From positions 1-39,130 of the forward strand of contig JAFYXO010000034.1 in the NCBI GenBank assembly GCA_017546125.1: 39,130 nucleotides of DNA, in the 5' to 3' direction. Origin of the DNA: Bacteroidales bacterium (GTDB taxonomy: Bacteria; Bacteroidota; Bacteroidia; Bacteroidales; UBA932). Both the position numbers and the translations under genes were made by a program. The notes beneath the pieces are model-generated. The model had not been told where the DNA came from. It ran no database searches and saw only the letters and a list, made by a program, of their open reading frames with translations. Positions 25,872 through 33,669 of this stretch are shown here, in pieces (position 1 is the first letter of the stretch; every line of letters begins with the position of its first letter).

Positions 25872-25908
25872 AAACGGGCACATAATCATACGATTTCGTG
25901 CCCGTTTT
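25872..25908. terminator. hairpin 2 between convergent amidohydrolase and fumarase genes
   Basis: AAACGGGCAC (25872-25881) and GTGCCCGTTT (25898-25907) form a 10-bp stem with a 16-base loop, followed on the + strand by a short T-run. It best serves the amidohydrolase direction. It shares TTTCGTGCCC with hairpin 1 on the 3' side. Confidence 0.65.
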
Positions 25909-25916
25909 CATATATT

Positions 25917-27536
25917 CTATAGACCGAGTTTCTTGAAGAAGTCGTTTCCTTTGTCATCTACAAGGATGAATGCAGGGAAGTCTTCAACGCGGATTTTCCA
26001 GATAGCCTCCATACCAAGTTCAGGGTACTCTACACATTCGATGCTCTTGATGTTGTTTTGAGCAAGGATAGCTGCAGGACCACCGATTGAACCAAGATAG
26101 AAACCGCCATATTTGTGGCAAGCGTCAGTTACCTGTTGGCTTCTGTTACCTTTAGCAAGCATAATCATACTACCGCCGTGGCTTTGGAACAAATCAACAT
26201 AAGAGTCCATACGACCTGCTGTTGTAGGACCCATTGATCCGCAAGGCATTCCCTCTGGAGTCTTGGCAGGACCTGCGTAGTAGATAGGGTGATCTTTAAG
26301 ATATTGTGGCATCTCTTCACCTCTGTCAAGACGCTCTTTAATCTTAGCGTGAGCGATGTCACGACCTACGATAATGGTACCGTTAAGGCTTAGACGGGTC
26401 GATACAGGATATTTTGAAAGCTCTTTAAGGATCTCAGACATTGGTTGGTCAAGATTGATCTTAACTGCTTCACCTTCACCAGCATTGCGAAGCTCCTCTG
26501 GAATAAGGCGTGATGGATTGTCATCAAGTTTCTCAATCCAGATACCCTCTTTATTGATTTTGGTCTTGATGTTACGGTCTGCTGAGCAGCTTACACCCAT
26601 ACCTACAGGGCAGCTTGCACCGTGACGGGGAAGACGGATGATGCGAACGTCGTGTGCGAAATATTTACCACCGAACTGTGCACCCAAACCGATCTTGTAA
26701 GCCTCCTCAAGAACTTGTTTCTCAAGCTCTACATCGCGGAATGCACGACCGGTCTCATCACCTGTAGTAGGAAGATTGTCGTAGTATTTGCAAGATGCAA
26801 GTTTAACGGTAAGAAGGTTTCTCTCTGCAGATGTACCACCAATTACAAATGCAATGTGATAAGGAGGACAAGCAGCTGTACCAAGGGTTTTCATTTTAGC
26901 CACAAGGAAAGGGACAAGGGTTTGTGGGTTAAGGATAGCTTTTGTCTCCTGGTACAGATATGTCTTGTTTGCAGATCCACCACCTTTGGTTACACACAGG
27001 AAGTGATATTCAGCACCTTCGCAAGACTCGATATCGATTTGTGCAGGGAGGTTACATTTGGTATTAACCTCGTCATACATATTTAGAGGGGCGTTTTGAG
27101 AGTAACGGAGGTTCTCCTCAGTGTATGTTTTGTAAACACCAAGTGAAAGAGCCTCTTCGTCACAATAGCCTGTCCACACTTGCTGACCTTTTTCACCGTG
27201 GATGATAGCAGTACCTGTATCCTGGCAGAATGGAAGTTTGCCCTTGCAAGCCACCTCAGCATTGCGAAGGAAAGTAAGTGCAACATATTTGTCATTTTCA
27301 GATGCCTCAGGATCGTTTAGAACTTTGGCAACCATCTCATTGTGCTCGCGACGCAACATAAATGACACATCGCGGAAAGCAGTGTTTGACATCACTGTAA
27401 GACCCTCTTCTGCAACTTTAAGAATCTCGTGTCCCTCAAACTCAGAAGTGCTTACATATTGCTCTGAACCGGGGATTTTGTAGTATTCAGTCTTGTCCTC
27501 ACCAAGCTGAAACATAGGTGCATATTTAAAGCTCAT
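25917..27536 (-). CDS. class I fumarate hydratase (FumA/FumB type)
   Basis: 539 residues, the single-chain form in which the alpha and beta halves are fused. The enzyme interconverts fumarate and malate using an oxygen-sensitive [4Fe-4S] cluster. Cluster Cys candidates are in [19 protein letters not shown] and [17 protein letters not shown]. The C-terminal beta half has [33 protein letters not shown] and [23 protein letters not shown]. The iron-sulfur form fits an anaerobe. It is transcribed alone, with a predicted promoter about 46 bases upstream that overlaps the end of prfB, and paired hairpins downstream. Confidence 0.95.
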   Translation of the reverse strand: MSFKYAPMFQLGEDKTEYYKIPGSEQYVSTSEFEGHEILKVAEEGLTVMSNTAFRDVSFMLRREHNEMVAKVLNDPEASENDKYVALTFLRNAEVACKGKLPFCQDTGTAIIHGEKGQQVWTGYCDEEALSLGVYKTYTEENLRYSQNAPLNMYDEVNTKCNLPAQIDIESCEGAEYHFLCVTKGGGSANKTYLYQETKAILNPQTLVPFLVAKMKTLGTAACPPYHIAFVIGGTSAERNLLTVKLASCKYYDNLPTTGDETGRAFRDVELEKQVLEEAYKIGLGAQFGGKYFAHDVRIIRLPRHGASCPVGMGVSCSADRNIKTKINKEGIWIEKLDDNPSRLIPEELRNAGEGEAVKINLDQPMSEILKELSKYPVSTRLSLNGTIIVGRDIAHAKIKERLDRGEEMPQYLKDHPIYYAGPAKTPEGMPCGSMGPTTAGRMDSYVDLFQSHGGSMIMLAKGNRSQQVTDACHKYGGFYLGSIGGPAAILAQNNIKSIECVEYPELGMEAIWKIRVEDFPAFILVDDKGNDFFKKLGL

Positions 27537-27581
27537 ATCGGAATGTATTTGTTATATATATGTTTTTATTCTTATATCTCA

Positions 27582-27589
27582 CAAAGGTA
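27582..27589 (-). promoter_or_regulatory. -7 element for the fumarase gene
   Basis: Minus-strand TACCTTTG (27589-27582), 46 bases before the ATG at 27536 and five bases after the prfB stop codon. A -33 box would fall in the prfB 3' end and is not clear. Confidence 0.45.
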
Positions 27590-27593
27590 GTAA

Positions 27594-28689
27594 TTATTTC
27601 CCATCTTCCCCACCACCCATCAGATATGTCTTGATGAAAGCGTTCAGATCGCCGTCAAGGACACCTTGTGTATCTGAAGTCTCATACCCTGTACGGAGGT
27701 CTTTTACCATCTTGTATGGATGAAGGACATAGCTTCGTATCTGTGATCCCCACTCAATTTTTTTCTTCTGACCCTCAAGTTCAGCCTGCTTCTCCTGACG
27801 CTTTTTGAGTTCGAGGTCATACAAGTGGGACTTCAATATACGGAGTGCATTCTGTCTGTTGTCAAGCTGTGAACGGGTCTCAGTGTTCTCCACCACTATA
27901 CCTGTCGGGATATGCCTTACACGGACACCGGTCTCCACTTTGTTCACATTCTGTCCACCTGCCCCGGAAGATCTGTAGGTATCCCACTCCAGATCACCAG
28001 GATTGATCTCTATCTCGATAGTGTCATCCACCAATGGATATACAAACACAGATGAGAATGTGGTCTGACGCTTGCCCTGTGCATTGAATGGTGATATGCG
28101 CACCAGACGGTGAACACCGCTCTCGGCCTTCAGATAACCGAAGGCAAATTCACCCTCAAACTCCATGGTAACCGATTTTATACCAGCCTCATCTCCATCT
28201 ATCACGTCTGCCACTCTGACTTTGTAACCGTTTCTCTCCCCCCATCTGATATACATCCTCATAAGCATAGAGGACCAGTCATTGGACTCCGTGCCGCCGG
28301 CCCCAGAATTGATCTTGAGGATGGCTCCAAGATTGTCACCTTCCTCTCCGAGCATATTGCGGGCCTCGAGATCCTCTACCTTACCCATAAGCAAGCCGTA
28401 CTGCGAGCCTACATCACCCTCAACACTCGGATCATCTTTCGCAAAATCGAGAAGGACATCCAGATCGGAGGACAACGATGATATCTCATCAAATGAGGTT
28501 ACCCAATATTTTAAAGCTGAAAGCTCTTTAAGAAATTTCTCTGCCCCTTTGGGATCATCCCAGAAACCGGGAGCAGTGGTTTTGGCTTGCGCCTCTTCTA
28601 CTTCTACCCTCTTCGAGTCGACGTCAAAGACACCTCCCCAGCGTATCAATACGCTGATGCAAATCTTTAATTTGCTCTAATGTAATCAT
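27594..28689 (-). CDS. prfB: peptide chain release factor 2, with programmed +1 frameshift
   Basis: 364 residues after frameshifting. RF2 recognises UGA and UAA stop codons and triggers peptide release. Codons 1-21 run from ATG 28689 (MITLEQIKDLHQRIDTLGRCL) to an in-frame TGA at 28626-28624. A +1 shift at CTT-TGA-C continues into DVDSKRVEVEEAQAKT and the rest of the protein. The C-terminal frame alone opens only from a TTG at 28649, which is not the true start. The GGQ catalytic motif is present (SSGAGGQNVNK), and the SPF codon-recognition motif is in RISPFNAQGK. The start overlaps the recX stop as ATGA. It is the last gene of the recA operon. Confidence 0.97.
28624..28638 (-). other. RF2 autoregulatory frameshift site
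   Basis: Reading leftward: GGGAGG (28638-28633), TGT (28632-28630), CTT (28629-28627), TGA (28626-28624), then C. This has the same spacing as the classical AGGGGG-TAT-CTT-TGA-C site. When RF2 is scarce, the slow UGA and the internal Shine-Dalgarno-like hexamer promote slippage to the +1 frame. Confidence 0.95.
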
Positions 28690-29168
28690 ACCTTGCTATT
28701 TTTCAACCCTTGGACAAAAGAGGAGACCTCATCATATGAATACCCTCTACCCAAAGCAAATTTAATCGTTTTTACACACCTCTTCTCAGAATCTTTCTCC
28801 TTCGACAGAGAGTTCCATTTTCTAAGGACCACCTCTTGCATCCTCTCGGATACCTTCTCCCGATCCATATCCCATATTGCCCCTTTTATCACCTCGGAGG
28901 CAACCCCTTTCCGCCTTAGCGCATACTCTATCTTTTTCGCACCCCAGCCAGACAATGATGCCTTGTCTCGGGCAAATGCTGCAGCATATCTCGAATCGTC
29001 CAGATACTTGTCGCGCTGCAAAGAGGAGAGGATCTCCTCCACTACCTCTTCAGACAGCAGATACCGTTTGAGTTTCTCCCTGATATCCGCAGAGCAATAC
29101 TCCCTTCTCGAGCATATTGCCTCCATCTTCGTCTGGGCAATCTTCCGATTGTCTGCTACCTCCGCCAT
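28686..29168 (-). CDS. recX: regulatory protein RecX
   Basis: 160 residues, a normal length for the three-repeat helical RecX fold. RecX caps or disassembles RecA filaments and limits recombinase activity. Visible family features are EAICSRREYCSADIREKL near the N-terminus, EILSSLQRDKYLDDSRYAAAFARDKASLSGWGAKKIEYALRRKGV in the middle (the most conserved segment), and a C-terminal AL-GRGYSYDEV. It lies in the recA transcription unit, three genes after recA, two bases after the patatin gene. Its TGA overlaps the prfB ATG by the ATGA arrangement, coupling the two. Confidence 0.94.
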   Translation of the reverse strand: MAEVADNRKIAQTKMEAICSRREYCSADIREKLKRYLLSEEVVEEILSSLQRDKYLDDSRYAAAFARDKASLSGWGAKKIEYALRRKGVASEVIKGAIWDMDREKVSERMQEVVLRKWNSLSKEKDSEKRCVKTIKFALGRGYSYDEVSSFVQGLKNSKV

Positions 29169-29169
29169 T

Positions 29170-31563
29170 CTAAAAATAGTGACCTATATTGATATAAGCA
29201 CCCACCTTTTTATTATGGTCGGCCCAATGGATATCCAGAGATATCGGGCCTATGGCACTATCAATGCCGACCTGTGCACCAACTCCAAAAATGGAATCTA
29301 CCAGTTCATTACCAAAGAACTGGTCTATGTAGGCAGCATCCCTGATATAGTTAGGCATAAGGGTCACGTACAAATTGTTGCCGAAGCGGTATCTCACATC
29401 CATCCTCAAGATGACGGCATTATTGTATATGTACTCAAGATTATTCACGCCCACAAATGGAAGTTCCTGCTGGAAGTATCTTCCCATTACACCTCCACCA
29501 CCCACAAAGTTGGCATAGTGGTCGAAAATAGGGTAACACTCATCATAATAAGCATCACCGCCAAAGACAAATGAGGCATACACCTGAGGGATGAGGGTCA
29601 ATCTTGATGTTACCGGAATATATGAAACGAACGATCCATATGCCTGACCTATATTCATTTTACCCTGCTGGAAAACGCCATCAAGTCCTTTACCAAACTG
29701 ATAAAAGTTCCAGGAACCGTTGAGATTCAAATCAACACCCTTGGTGGAAAAAACTTCCTTATCCCTATTGTCAAAGTCAAAGTATCCGAATACACCCAAA
29801 GCATTGATAGGGTGGAAAGCTACCATGTCAATGGATGTCTGGCTGAAAATTTTAGGTGTTCTGTACATCTGGAAATCGACACCAAGACCTGAACCCAAAT
29901 ATTTTGAATAGAATTGGGACAGATATAGCTTCACATCCTGTCTGGTTGTTCTGAGGTGAGTATAGGCGGCACCATGATCGTAGATATCGACATCACTTGA
30001 CTTTATGAAATACTCAAGATTGATATTTGGCCATGTTCCGGCCGCATAAGATGCTGTAGCCTTGAGCCATGGATTATAACTCAATTTGGTGGAGATGGTA
30101 GCCTTAAGACCTCTTAGCCTATACTCATTCCATCCAAATCTGAAACCGAGGGCCGCTGTCTCAAAAGAGTCAAATCTGAAACCGAGTCTGAAGCTGTTCG
30201 GCTCACTCAGTGTCATATCAAACTCCACATCATATTTTGTGGAGTCCACCGCACTCTTCCTGACATTATATATAATCTTTGAAAAGGCTTTTGTACCATA
30301 CAGAACTGATACCACCCTGTCCAAATCGCTTTTGGTTACACTCTTAAGTTCATCAAGTCCGGTCTTCTTCTCCAGCCAATGAATATCCCCTTCGCTGAAG
30401 TTCGGCCACACATAGTCGTTTACATCCACTTTTGTGTTCACAAGATTAAGCGCCTTCTTTCCATGGTACTTCTGGGTAAGATCCACACCATACCCTTCCA
30501 ACTCTTTCCTAAGGGCCTTGAATTCATCCAACTTTTGCAACGCGGTATTGTAACCAATCTCCATGATGCTATGGATACTCTTTTTGTCAAAGCTCAACGT
30601 TCCATAGCCGCCACTCTTAAGATTAGGGTTAAGATAGATATTACACATCTTCGCGTGCTCCTCCACCTGATTGCCTGTCACTATGGTAAACAACTGTCCC
30701 AACAGACCGGGTAGAGCTTCAAGCTTTTCAATATCATCTGTCAAACCTCCGGATAGATTCACACCAATAATGATATCAGCCCCCATCGCCTTACATACAT
30801 CCACAGGGAAATTGTTTAGCATACCTCCATCCACAAGCAACTCATCACCCACCTGCACAGGGGTAAATACACCTGGAATCGCCATACTTGCCCTCATTGC
30901 CAGAGGGAGCTTTCCGTCTCTGTGAATCTTCTGTGTACCATTGACTGCATTGACTGAAACACAGGCATAAGGGATAGGGAGATTATTAAAGTCAATAGAG
31001 TCCTGATACCCTACAGCGAGGCTGTTCATCATATTGAAGATACTGTTGCCGCTGATATATCCTCCTGGCAAAGTGTTCATAAAAGAACTCTTTCCACTCG
31101 GAGTAGAAGAAAGGGACTCGTTTGCATCGTTTGACAATCCCATTTTCATCTTGTTGTCGATCTTCTTAGGGACATCAAAAGGGATCTCCAGCAAAAATTG
31201 GGAAGAGAGAGCTTTCTGGTCATAGGTAACCTCCCTACGATCCATTTTATTGCTCATATACAGACTCCAGTCCATATTACTGATGATACTGTCCATCTCT
31301 GATGAGTTATATCCCAGAGCGTACAGACCACCAATAATAGAGCCCATACTTGTACCGGCTACGTAATCAATGGGAATACCGATCTCCTCAATGAGTTTTA
31401 TAACTCCGATATGGGCAGCACCTTTAGCACCTCCACCAGCCAGAACAAGACCCACTTTGGGTCTCCCAAGTTCTGAGGTAGTATTATTTTGCGTCTCCTC
31501 TGCAAACAGGGCAGAAGTCAATCCTGTGAGGAGTGCCATCAAAAGCACAAATCTTTTTATCAT
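29170..31563 (-). CDS. patatin-like phospholipase with C-terminal outer-membrane barrel
   Basis: 797 residues. After a signal peptide (1-21) comes a patatin domain (about 35-330): oxyanion loop GGGAKG (43-48), nucleophile GTSMG (Ser72) and DGG (Asp245), so the Ser-Asp dyad is intact. A POTRA-like segment (about 370-440) leads to a 300-residue Bam/Omp85-type beta-barrel region with alternating aromatic strands, ending in Phe (GAYINIGHYF), the outer-membrane targeting pattern. This layout matches the PlpD-like type Vd group, widespread in Bacteroidetes. A lipase exposed to or in the outer membrane is likely. Its place between rlmN (10-base gap) and recX in the recA operon is odd. Confidence 0.92.
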   Translation of the reverse strand: MIKRFVLLMALLTGLTSALFAEETQNNTTSELGRPKVGLVLAGGGAKGAAHIGVIKLIEEIGIPIDYVAGTSMGSIIGGLYALGYNSSEMDSIISNMDWSLYMSNKMDRREVTYDQKALSSQFLLEIPFDVPKKIDNKMKMGLSNDANESLSSTPSGKSSFMNTLPGGYISGNSIFNMMNSLAVGYQDSIDFNNLPIPYACVSVNAVNGTQKIHRDGKLPLAMRASMAIPGVFTPVQVGDELLVDGGMLNNFPVDVCKAMGADIIIGVNLSGGLTDDIEKLEALPGLLGQLFTIVTGNQVEEHAKMCNIYLNPNLKSGGYGTLSFDKKSIHSIMEIGYNTALQKLDEFKALRKELEGYGVDLTQKYHGKKALNLVNTKVDVNDYVWPNFSEGDIHWLEKKTGLDELKSVTKSDLDRVVSVLYGTKAFSKIIYNVRKSAVDSTKYDVEFDMTLSEPNSFRLGFRFDSFETAALGFRFGWNEYRLRGLKATISTKLSYNPWLKATASYAAGTWPNINLEYFIKSSDVDIYDHGAAYTHLRTTRQDVKLYLSQFYSKYLGSGLGVDFQMYRTPKIFSQTSIDMVAFHPINALGVFGYFDFDNRDKEVFSTKGVDLNLNGSWNFYQFGKGLDGVFQQGKMNIGQAYGSFVSYIPVTSRLTLIPQVYASFVFGGDAYYDECYPIFDHYANFVGGGGVMGRYFQQELPFVGVNNLEYIYNNAVILRMDVRYRFGNNLYVTLMPNYIRDAAYIDQFFGNELVDSIFGVGAQVGIDSAIGPISLDIHWADHNKKVGAYINIGHYF

Positions 31564-31573
31564 CTTTTATAAT

Positions 31574-32581
31574 TTATTTACCGGCCAACATACCACAAGC
31601 AGCCAACACATCCTCTCCTCGAGAAGCTCTCAATGTGGTAATTATTCCGGCGTCATTAAGTCTCTTTTTAAATGTCTCTATGACCGGCATAGGGGATGGG
31701 GAGAGATCTGAATCGGGAATCTTATGGAATCTGATCAGATTTATCCTGCACTCCAATCCGCTCAGAAGCCTCACAAGGGCATCAGCATGCTTTTTGGTAT
31801 CGTTGATACCCGAAAACATGATATACTCGAAACTGACCCTACGCTGCCCGGTAAAATCGTACTGCTTGATCAGTTTTACAGTCTCCTCTATCGGGAAAGG
31901 TTTCTGCATAGGCATCAGAGAAAGTCTCTCATCTGCAAACGGATCGTGAAGACTCACTGCCAAATGGCACTTGCAGTCATCCAGATAATTTTTGAGTGTA
32001 GGAAGAACTCCTATGGTGGAGAGTGTTATCCTCTTGGGGCTCCATCCAAATCCCCAGTCAGATGTAAGTATCTCTATGGTTTTCATCACGGAAGAGTAGT
32101 TGTCCAGCGGCTCTCCCATACCCATAAATACAGCATTTGTAAGGTTTGCAGACTCATCGATCTCCATGAACTGGGAAAGAATCTGCGCTGCCGAAAGGTG
32201 ACCGTGAAAACCTTGTCTTCCGGTCATACAGAATTTGCACCCCATCTTGCAGCCCACCTGCGATGAGACACAAATGGTATATCTATCATCATCTGGGATC
32301 ATAACGGTCTCAACACCCCTCTCCCCTATCATGAACAGATACTTTTTGGTTCCGTCTGTAGAGATTATCTTACCCGAGTACCCGGTGCGTCCCACCTCGT
32401 ACTCGGAAGATAATTTCTCTCTGGCACTTTTGGAGAGATTGGTCATGTCATCTATACTCTTAACCCTCTTCTTATAGAGCCAGTCAGCTATTTGCTTGGC
32501 TGTAAAAGAGGGGAGACCAAAGAGCGAAACGATATATTTCAACTCCTCTAAGTTATGTCCCAAAAGCGCTTTCTTCATCAC
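31574..32581 (-). CDS. rlmN: 23S rRNA (adenine-2503-C2)-methyltransferase
   Basis: 335 residues. This radical SAM enzyme methylates C2 of A2503 in 23S rRNA and of A37 in some tRNAs, affecting translational accuracy at the peptidyl-transfer centre. The iron-sulfur site is CxxxCxxC at Cys111, Cys115 and Cys118 (CKMGCKFC). GMGEPLDNY follows, and the C-terminal methyl-transfer Cys329 sits in LAACGML. The start follows the recA stop codon directly (no gap). A second Met follows immediately and would serve equally well. It lies in an operon with recA, recX and prfB, so two translation genes and two recombination genes share a transcript. Confidence 0.95.
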   Translation of the reverse strand: MMKKALLGHNLEELKYIVSLFGLPSFTAKQIADWLYKKRVKSIDDMTNLSKSAREKLSSEYEVGRTGYSGKIISTDGTKKYLFMIGERGVETVMIPDDDRYTICVSSQVGCKMGCKFCMTGRQGFHGHLSAAQILSQFMEIDESANLTNAVFMGMGEPLDNYSSVMKTIEILTSDWGFGWSPKRITLSTIGVLPTLKNYLDDCKCHLAVSLHDPFADERLSLMPMQKPFPIEETVKLIKQYDFTGQRRVSFEYIMFSGINDTKKHADALVRLLSGLECRINLIRFHKIPDSDLSPSPMPVIETFKKRLNDAGIITTLRASRGEDVLAACGMLAGK

Positions 32582-33613
32582 TTATTCAGTCACGTTTTTA
32601 ATTTTCTCACGAATCTTAGCTTCGATCTCATCGGTGAGTTCAGGGTTATCCATCAACAGCTGTTTGACAGCGTCCCTACCTTGAGCCAGTTTGGATTCAC
32701 CATAGCTGAACCATGATCCGCTCTTCTTGATTACTTCAAACTCTACGCCCAAATCCACGATTTCACCGATTTTGGAGATACCCTCTCCGAAAACGATATC
32801 AAATTCGGCTTTGCGGAATGGAGGTGCCATCTTGTTTTTCACGATTTTGGCACGTGTGCGGTTACCTGTAGCCTCTTCCCCATCCTTAAGCTGGGTAACT
32901 TTTCTCACATCTATACGTACTGATGCATAGAACTTGAGGGCATTACCACCGGTGGTGGTCTCAGGATTGCCGAACATAATTCCGATCTTCTCACGAAGCT
33001 GGTTGATAAAAATACAGCAGGTGTTTGTCTTGGCGATATTTGCGGTAAGTTTTCTTAGAGCCTGGCTCATAAGACGTGCATGAAGGCCTACCCTTGAATC
33101 ACCCATCTCACCCTCTATCTCAGCTTTAGGGGTCAAAGCCGCTACTGAGTCGATAACGATAATATCGATAGCGCCGCTCCTGATAAGGTTGTCAGCCACC
33201 TCAAGAGCTTGCTCTCCGTTATCCGGCTGAGAGATCAGAAGTGTGTCTACATTGACACCCAAATTTTTAGCATAAGTTCTGTCAAATGCGTGCTCAGCAT
33301 CGATAATGGCTGCAATACCGCCATTTTTCTGAGCTTGCGCGATAGCGTGAATGGCCAAAGTGGTCTTACCACTCGACTCGGGTCCATAAATCTCGATCAC
33401 CCTTCCTCTGGGATACCCTCCGATTCCTAAAGCATGGTCCAAAGCAATAGAACCTGTGCCAATAGTGGAAACTTCCCATTCAGGCTGATCTCCCATCTTC
33501 ATAATAGTCCCTTTACCAAAATCCTTTTCAATCTTAGCGATTGTCGCTTGAAGTGCTTTAAGCTTAGCCTCATTCACTTGCGCAGCCTGATTTTCTACAA
33601 TTTCTTTTCCCAT
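32582..33613 (-). CDS. recA: recombinase RecA
   Basis: 343 residues, full length. RecA forms filaments on single-stranded DNA for homologous recombination and repair. Walker A is GPESSGKTT (77-85), followed by the IIDAEHAFD block, [27 protein letters not shown], the loop [19 protein letters not shown] and the C-terminal acidic tail. The promoter lies 22 bases upstream, in an 11-bp inverted repeat shared with dnaG. I see no recognisable SOS/LexA box, which fits Bacteroidetes, many of which lack LexA. It is the first gene of the recA-rlmN-patatin-recX-prfB operon. Confidence 0.98.
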   Translation of the reverse strand: MGKEIVENQAAQVNEAKLKALQATIAKIEKDFGKGTIMKMGDQPEWEVSTIGTGSIALDHALGIGGYPRGRVIEIYGPESSGKTTLAIHAIAQAQKNGGIAAIIDAEHAFDRTYAKNLGVNVDTLLISQPDNGEQALEVADNLIRSGAIDIIVIDSVAALTPKAEIEGEMGDSRVGLHARLMSQALRKLTANIAKTNTCCIFINQLREKIGIMFGNPETTTGGNALKFYASVRIDVRKVTQLKDGEEATGNRTRAKIVKNKMAPPFRKAEFDIVFGEGISKIGEIVDLGVEFEVIKKSGSWFSYGESKLAQGRDAVKQLLMDNPELTDEIEAKIREKIKNVTE

Positions 33614-33635
33614 AATTCAATCATTTAAATGTATG

Positions 33636-33643
33636 CAAAGATA
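33636..33643 (-). promoter_or_regulatory. -7 element of the recA operon promoter
   Basis: Minus-strand TATCTTTG (33643-33636), 22 bases before the recA ATG. A TTG at 33667-33665, 21 bases upstream, is a reasonable -33 box and overlaps the dnaG promoter arm. Confidence 0.55.
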
Positions 33644-33656
33644 GTGATATTATTGC

Positions 33657-33664
33657 TATCTTTG
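33657..33664 (+). promoter_or_regulatory. -7 element of the dnaG promoter
   Basis: TATCTTTG (33657-33664). The dnaG ATG begins at 33670, only five bases on, so transcription should start at or beside the start codon. The expected -33 position falls in the recA promoter arm and has no clear TTG. Confidence 0.55.
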
Positions 33665-33669
33665 CAACT

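Larger units (their letters stand above)
33634..33666. repeat. perfect 11-bp inverted repeat containing two divergent -7 boxes
   Basis: TGCAAAGATAG (33634-33644) and CTATCTTTGCA (33656-33666) are exact complements separated by 11 bases. Each arm contains TATCTTTG on the strand reading outward, so the repeat arises from, or is selected for, symmetrical promoters. Confidence 0.9.

Noticed and set aside
28647-28649. TTG start codon giving a 351-residue RF2 beginning MIRWGGVF
   Set aside because: It is an artefact of reading only the +1 frame. The upstream 21-codon zero frame, the CTT-TGA-C site and the ATGA overlap with recX show the true start at 28689.
28693-29574. Long rightward open frame of 293 codons opposite recX and the patatin gene
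   Set aside because: It runs antisense to two well-supported genes, has biased composition, and resembles no family.
33614-33669. SOS/LexA box upstream of recA
   Set aside because: The inverted repeat there is explained by two Bacteroidetes -7 boxes, and no known LexA consensus is present.
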